In this document: one piece after another, positions 59,540 through 64,000 of the stretch
Layout: each line of letters opens with the position of its first letter
Numbering within the stretch: the stretch's first letter is position 1
Origin: CAILZL01 sp050248275
GTDB lineage: Bacteria; Pseudomonadota; Gammaproteobacteria; Steroidobacterales; Steroidobacteraceae
Reading direction: 5' to 3'
Assembly (NCBI GenBank): GCA_050248275.1
Contig: JBFWSR010000004.1
Location: 111,941-175,940 of the forward strand
DNA length: 64,000 nucleotides
The notes under the pieces: generated by a model
Databases searched by the model: none
What the model was told of the DNA's origin: nothing
The model's input: the letters and a program-made list of their open reading frames with translations, nothing else
Program-made: the position numbers and the translations under genes

Positions 59540-60763
59540 ATGCTTGCATCCATGAATGATTTGCCCAGGCTGCTGGCAGCGGCGCCGCACCGCATGATGT
59601 TCTTCGCCGGCGCCAGCGCGGTGATCATTTCCATGTTGTGGTGGGCTTGTGTGCTGGCCAACAGTTACCTTGGCTGGTCGCATCTGCCGGCGCCGCCGGT
59701 GCCGGCGGGATGGGCTCATGCGGTACTGATCCAGTACGGCATGCTGCCGATGTTCATGTTCGGCTTTCTGTTGACGGTGTTTCCCCGCTGGATGGCGCAA
59801 CCTGCGCTGGGTCGTCGTCAGTACGTGCCGGTATTCGCCGGTCTGTTCGGCGGCTATCTGCTGAGCCATGCGGGCCTGGTATCAGGCTCGCTGGCCGTGC
59901 TGCTGACTGGACTATTGATGATGCTGGCGGGTTGGTGCATCGGTCTGTGGGCGTTGGGCGGGGTGCTGCTTCGCAATGCGGCACGGGACAGGCATGCCCT
60001 GAGCTGTTTCACGGCCCTGTTATTCGGTGCCTGTGGTCTGAGTGCATTCATTGCCTTTGCATGGCGCGCGCCGTGGCAATTCGCCCTGATCGCCATCAAG
60101 TTCGGTACCTTTGGTTTGCTGTTGCCGGTGTACTTCACCGTCTGTCATCGCATGATTCCGTTTTTCTCTGCCGCCGTTGTGCCGGGCTATCGTCCGGTCA
60201 AACCCAACTGGAGTCTGCCTTTATTGTGGCCGCTGCTGTGCGGTCATCTATTCTTGGAACTGAGTCATCGTCATCAATGGCTATGGCTGGTCGATGCGCC
60301 ACTGACCCTATTCTTTGCCTGGCATTGGCTGGCTTGGCAACCGTGGAAGGCCATGCGTCCCGGCCTGCTGGCAGCATTGCATCTGGCTGCCGCCTGGTTG
60401 CCGCTGGCATTCATGCTCTATGCGGCACAAAGTCTCGTTCTGTTCCTCGACGGGAAATACATCCTGGGACGTGCTCCGGTGCATGTGCTGACGATTGGTT
60501 TCTTCGGCTCGATGCTGGTGGCCATGGTTACGCGGGTCACGCAGGGACATTCGGGACGGCCGCTGGAAATGGGCAAAATTCCCTGGCTGTGCTTCGGCCT
60601 GCTGCAGATAGTGGTGGCGCTGCGTGTCCACGCCGAGATGTCTGCCCACGCGGCGCTGTGGCTGTTGCTTGCTGCAGCCGGCTGGTTGCTGGCGTTCCTG
60701 CCGTGGGTGGTGCGCTCGATCTGGATTTATCTTACCCCCAGAATCGACCACCAGCCGGGTTAA
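59540..60763 (+). CDS. nnrS: NnrS family haem-copper membrane protein
   Basis: A 407-residue membrane protein with about 12 helices. It has the NnrS N-terminus HRMMFFAGASAVIISMLWW, a GMLPMFMFGFLLTVFPRWM motif, VYFTVCHRMIPFF and LTIGFFGSMLVAMVTRVTQGHSGRPL. NnrS limits iron-nitrosyl damage under NO and is usually in NO-reductase or NsrR/Nnr regulons. It is 78 bp after norZ. Confidence 0.93.
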   Translation: MLASMNDLPRLLAAAPHRMMFFAGASAVIISMLWWACVLANSYLGWSHLPAPPVPAGWAHAVLIQYGMLPMFMFGFLLTVFPRWMAQPALGRRQYVPVFAGLFGGYLLSHAGLVSGSLAVLLTGLLMMLAGWCIGLWALGGVLLRNAARDRHALSCFTALLFGACGLSAFIAFAWRAPWQFALIAIKFGTFGLLLPVYFTVCHRMIPFFSAAVVPGYRPVKPNWSLPLLWPLLCGHLFLELSHRHQWLWLVDAPLTLFFAWHWLAWQPWKAMRPGLLAALHLAAAWLPLAFMLYAAQSLVLFLDGKYILGRAPVHVLTIGFFGSMLVAMVTRVTQGHSGRPLEMGKIPWLCFGLLQIVVALRVHAEMSAHAALWLLLAAAGWLLAFLPWVVRSIWIYLTPRIDHQPG

Positions 60764-60779
60764 GGCGGAAACCATTGCA

Positions 60780-61175
60780 ATGATCGTGTTCTATCCGCAA
60801 ATCAAATGGGCGCACATTTTCTGCGTCATCTTCTCGGGAAGTTTGTTCGCATTGCGTGGTGTATTGGTACTGAGCGGCGCCCGTTACGGCAATCATCCGG
60901 CACTGCGCTGGTTGTCGTACGCCATTGACACTGCATTACTCACTACAGCTTTGATGCTGGTCACCATCCTGCAGCAGTATCCCTTCGTGCAGGCATGGCT
61001 GACAGTGAAGGTGTTGCTGCTGGTCGTGTATATCGTGCTCGGCAGCTTCGCGCTGCGCCGTGCCGGCACGCCTGTCATGCGTATGATGTGTTTTTCGGCC
61101 GCAATAGCAGTCTATTTGTTCATTGCCAGCATTGCCTATACGCATGATCCGCTCGGTATGGTCAGTTTGCTGTAA
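60780..61175 (+). CDS. SirB2-family membrane protein
   Basis: A 131-residue protein with four hydrophobic helices, starting MIVFYPQIKWAHIFCVIFSG; RGVLVLSGARYGNHPALRWLSYAIDTALLTTA and VLLLVVYIVLGSFALRRA are typical of SirB2, a family of unknown function often near NO or haem genes. ATG 60780 lies 16 bp after nnrS; the frame opens earlier inside nnrS. Confidence 0.85.
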   Translation: MIVFYPQIKWAHIFCVIFSGSLFALRGVLVLSGARYGNHPALRWLSYAIDTALLTTALMLVTILQQYPFVQAWLTVKVLLLVVYIVLGSFALRRAGTPVMRMMCFSAAIAVYLFIASIAYTHDPLGMVSLL

Positions 61176-61223
61176 CTGCTGCCGGGCTGGACAGGAGGTA
61201 TTGGCGTCAGTTACAAGAACGTT

Positions 61224-62432
61224 ATGCGCGCTGATCCTGCAGACAAGAAAACCGGTTTGCATCCTGATGTGCTCAAACTCGGACTGGTGAGTTTTCTGAC
61301 TGACCTCAGTTCCGAAATGATTTTTTCGGTGTTTGCGATTTTCTTTACCACCATTGCGGGGGCTTCGGCAGCATTGCTCGGTGTGGTTGAAGGATTGGCC
61401 GACTTGTCTGCCTCATCGTTGAATTATCTGTCCGGCTGGTTATCCGACCGGACCGGCAGGCGCAAGGTCTTTGCACTGGCGGGATACGGTTTTTCCACGC
61501 TGGCCAAGGTGATCCTGCTGATTACCAGTTCGATAGCCGGTCTCGGCATCTTTCGTGTCATCGAACGTCTGGGTAAAGGTTTTCGAGGGCCGCCGCGTGA
61601 CGCCTGGCTGTCATCCGTGGCCGATAAAAATATCAGGGGCTATTCCTTTGGCGTACACAAGGCGCTTGATAAATCAGGTGCCGTGCTCGGTCCACTGCTG
61701 GCCTACGCACTGTTGTCATGGCTGGGCGACGGTGTTTCGACATACCGTATCCTGTTCTGGGTGGCGCTGGTGCCGGCGCTGCTCAGCATCTTGGTGTTGG
61801 GTCTCATCAAGGATCAGCCGGGAATTCAGCATCGTCGCGACAGCATGTTCGGCATATGGAAAACGCTCAGCCCGGCTTTCAAACGCTATCTCGTAACAGC
61901 CGGCATTTTTTCGCTGGCTTATTTCAGTTTCGGTTTCCTGCTGTTGCGTGCCTACAGCGTCGGTTTTGTCATCAAGGACATCGTGTTGTTGTATGCCCTG
62001 TTCAATGTTGCTTTCGTGATTTCGGCGCCGTTGCTGGGTGGACTCGGCGACCGTATTGGTCGCGGGCAGATGATCATGCTGGGATACCTGATCTATCTGG
62101 TGATGAGCATCGGCTTTGCATTCGTGACGGCACGCTGGCAGATCATCGTGTTGTTCGGTCTTTATGGCGTCTTTTATGCAATCGACGAAGCGCAAAGCAA
62201 GGCCTTTATCGCAGACATTGAATTGGAGCGGCGTGCATCCGCCATTGGCTTGTACAATTTCCTGACCGGATTGATCTACTTGCCCGCTTCCCTGCTTGCC
62301 GGTTTGTTGTGGGGCATGCATCCGGCCAGCGCATTCCTGACGGCGGCGGGTCTGGCTTGCGCCGCGCTGATCGTCTTCCTTTTGTTGCGTCCTGACCGGC
62401 AGGGCGGCTTCATGTCGCCGGACAATCTCTGA
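61224..62432 (+). CDS. Major facilitator superfamily transporter
   Basis: A 402-residue protein with about 12 membrane helices, starting LKLGLVSFLTDLSSEMIFSVFAIFF; the loop motif DRTGRRKVFALAGYGFSTLAK between helices 2 and 3 and RVIERLGKGFRGPPRDAWLSS are present. The family of DLSSEM-type MFS proteins has uncertain substrates. It may end the nsrR-trHb-norZ-nnrS-sirB2 unit, 48 bp after SirB2. Confidence 0.88.
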   Translation: MRADPADKKTGLHPDVLKLGLVSFLTDLSSEMIFSVFAIFFTTIAGASAALLGVVEGLADLSASSLNYLSGWLSDRTGRRKVFALAGYGFSTLAKVILLITSSIAGLGIFRVIERLGKGFRGPPRDAWLSSVADKNIRGYSFGVHKALDKSGAVLGPLLAYALLSWLGDGVSTYRILFWVALVPALLSILVLGLIKDQPGIQHRRDSMFGIWKTLSPAFKRYLVTAGIFSLAYFSFGFLLLRAYSVGFVIKDIVLLYALFNVAFVISAPLLGGLGDRIGRGQMIMLGYLIYLVMSIGFAFVTARWQIIVLFGLYGVFYAIDEAQSKAFIADIELERRASAIGLYNFLTGLIYLPASLLAGLLWGMHPASAFLTAAGLACAALIVFLLLRPDRQGGFMSPDNL

Positions 62433-62597
62433 TGACGATCTGAAGATACGCAGACGCTGCTTTTCGGTTTGTCATTCATTGGTCAGCGCCTGATGCATGA
62501 GCTGTTGCTTCGGTAAATACACTGTCACGCAAGCCGCCTAGTATTTCCGGTGATGTCCTCGGCCTGTCAGCAAGGCCCATGATTTCCGGGAGGTCGC

Positions 62598-62822
62598 ATG
62601 AGTGATTTAGAGGCGCAGATCGCTGTGCTGGAAGATCAGTGGCGTGAGGCGGACGACAGTTTGCGGACAGCCCGCGCCGAGCTTGCGGCGAATCAGATGA
62701 ACTCGCCTGCTGTCGTCAGCGCCATCCAAAAACGTATCGAGCGCGCCGAACGCACCAAGCGGAGCATATTGCAGAAGATCGAGATTCTCGAAGAGGGCGG
62801 CTACTACGAACAATCCTTTTAA
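62598..62822 (+). CDS. Small coiled-coil protein
   Basis: A 74-residue hydrophilic protein preceded by GGGAGG (RBS). Heptads are visible through LEAQIAVLEDQWREADDSLR and IQKRIERAERTKRSILQKIEILE. No domain is recognised. It could be a structural or regulatory peptide. Confidence 0.65.
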   Translation: MSDLEAQIAVLEDQWREADDSLRTARAELAANQMNSPAVVSAIQKRIERAERTKRSILQKIEILEEGGYYEQSF

Positions 62823-62851
62823 GATGACAGTCTGTTCGTGTTTTGATCTGC

Positions 62852-63559
62852 TCAGGGCGCGGCCTTCAAGGGCGTGACATTGTAATGGGTGCGTTCATCG
62901 GCGAAGAAGCGCCGCATGCGCATGGCCTGTTGCAGCTTGCCGCGACGGATGTAGCACTGGTACAGCAGATCCTTCATGATCTCGAGCAGCATGCCGGCAT
63001 GGCGCCCATCCAGGGATGGAATGTCTTCCGCTTCGGCATCGCTGTCAAACAGGATTTTCCTGGCCAGGGTGAAGCTGTCGTTGTCCAGTTCGGCCAGGTC
63101 GCGCACCTCGCTCAGCAGATCGAAGATTTTCAGCCGGCCGTTCTCGCCCAGATCCTTGAACATGCTCTGTGCCGTGCGCCGGCACATGGAGGCAAAGGCG
63201 TTGAATGCATCATGCGAGTAGCAGGCCAGGGCTTCCTTGAACAGGCGTTCGCAGGCATCCGGCAGATGGGCGTAGGAAAACTTTTCGCGTGCGTGTTCCA
63301 GCTCGATGTATTGATTGCCCAGTTCGATGCGATTGTTGCCATATATCTTGACCGGGTACTTGATGAACACCGGCGAGTTGCAGGCATCGCAGCGGTACAC
63401 CACGCCGACATGGCTGGGCTTGTGGATAACGACGGATGAGAAATGCGGCACTGAAACCGGCGTGAGATGGGCAACCACCTGACAATGCGGGCAGGTCAGG
63501 GCCAGACCGGCTGTCGTATCGTGGTGCAGTTGTCCGATCGAGTCGATATAGATCGACAT
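62852..63559 (-). CDS. Zinc-ribbon DUF4145-like protein
   Basis: A 235-residue protein. The N-terminal zinc ribbon has CPHC and CDAC (LTCPHCQVVAHL, VYRCDACNSPVF); the C-terminal region, with LPDACERLFKEALACYSHDAFNAFASMCRRTAQSM, resembles DUF4145, found in restriction-associated and stand-alone proteins. Function unknown. ATG 63559 was chosen over a start 26 codons upstream. Confidence 0.75.
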   Translation of the reverse strand: MSIYIDSIGQLHHDTTAGLALTCPHCQVVAHLTPVSVPHFSSVVIHKPSHVGVVYRCDACNSPVFIKYPVKIYGNNRIELGNQYIELEHAREKFSYAHLPDACERLFKEALACYSHDAFNAFASMCRRTAQSMFKDLGENGRLKIFDLLSEVRDLAELDNDSFTLARKILFDSDAEAEDIPSLDGRHAGMLLEIMKDLLYQCYIRRGKLQQAMRMRRFFADERTHYNVTPLKAAP

Positions 63560-63663
63560 GCCTTCAATCCTCAGTACAGCGCTGACACGGCAAGGTACCG
63601 GCAGGCTCATGGCGCGGCGCATGGTGAGTGCGCGCAATCAGTCTAGCAGTTCCTGCGGCTGCT

Positions 63664-64000
63664 TCACGGATTCGTTGCCGTGCTGTCCGGAATGGTCTGG
63701 GCTACGTCAGTCATATCGTCCGATGCGTTCACGGCTTCCTTGTTCGTTTCAAGACCGGAGACACCCTGGTAACTGACTACCGGCGGCGGCCGGTTGACAG
63801 TGATGGTTCTGGGGCGGTTGATGGCGCGCGCGGTGAGCTTGCCGTCGCTGAAATAGATGTGGAAACGCAAGCCGTTTTGCAGCGGGAGCGGGTCGCTCAG
63901 CAGTATCTCGGTGCTGAGAAAGTCCAGCGCTTCCGGATGGCTCTCCTGGAGTTTGATCAAGCGGATGCCGGGGGTGCGGTTGAGCTGGTAGCTGTTTCTG
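63664..64000 (-). CDS. Hypothetical protein, C-terminal part (5' end off window)
   Basis: The frame is open at the right edge and reads NSYQLNRTPGIRLIKLQESHP, ALDFLSTEILLSDPLPLQNGLRF and FHIYFSDGKLTARAINRPRT, then a low-complexity tail to the stop at 63664. About 112 residues are visible. No family recognised; it is upstream of the zinc-ribbon gene on the same strand. Confidence 0.6.
   Translation of the reverse strand, partial: RNSYQLNRTPGIRLIKLQESHPEALDFLSTEILLSDPLPLQNGLRFHIYFSDGKLTARAINRPRTITVNRPPPVVSYQGVSGLETNKEAVNASDDMTDVAQTIPDSTATNP

Overview
The window is a 64 kb piece of a Gram-negative chromosome, most likely from a halotolerant gammaproteobacterium. The GC content is moderately high and most of the length is housekeeping backbone: iscS/iscA, ndk, rlmN, pilF, rodZ, hisS, yfgM, bamB, der, uup, xseA, guaB, guaA, tadA, mltF and purL. 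The order rlmN-pilF-rodZ-hisS-yfgM-bamB-der and the neighbourhood guaB-guaA-tadA-mltF-purL are gammaproteobacterial arrangements. The genus cannot be fixed from the sequence alone.

Layout. 1-571: end of a DUF3014 protein. 694-6233: an ectoine/hydroxyectoine operon (ectA-ectB-ectC-ectD plus a sodium:solute symporter, minus strand) facing a divergent MarR-type regulator, ectR. 6325-20905: housekeeping genes, including an unusual IscU-like protein that lacks most cluster ligands. 21044-21889: a NYN-LOTUS protein. 22150-27086: an accessory two-gene module, an SMC/RloC-like zinc-hook ATPase followed two bases later by an Mrr-nuclease/nSTAND-type NTPase, which is a candidate anti-phage system. 27333-36065: hydrolase, uup (with an apparent 1-nt deletion), an M23 peptidase, xseA, guaB and guaA.

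36051-45961: a genomic island at the 3' end of guaA. The last codons of guaA (IEWE-stop) recur near 44509 and, less exactly, near 45947. An integrase N-terminal fragment interrupted by an IS6-family element lies next to guaA, as expected for an integrase-proximal end. The cargo is coherent and points to nitric oxide handling: NsrR, a group III truncated haemoglobin, a DUF1971 cupin, quinol-dependent NO reductase, an AraC regulator, a protoglobin carrying a signal peptide, an AhpD-like protein and a CxxC thioredoxin-fold protein. A second short segment holds an ArsR/tandem-SRPBCC pair. After the island come arsC, a MITE-like palindromic element, tadA, mltF, tRNA-Ser(CGA), a secreted metallophosphoesterase, an orphan TagH-like FHA protein, DUF1820 and purL.

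55908-62432: a resident copy of the same regulon, nsrR, group III truncated haemoglobin, NO reductase, NnrS, SirB2 and an MFS transporter. Both copies carry a 23-bp NsrR-like palindrome, at 38743-38765 and 56400-56422. The island therefore appears to have brought a second NO-detoxification regulon into a genome that already had one, possibly under cross-control. The window ends with a small coiled-coil protein, a zinc-ribbon DUF4145-like protein and the C-terminal part of an unrecognised gene.
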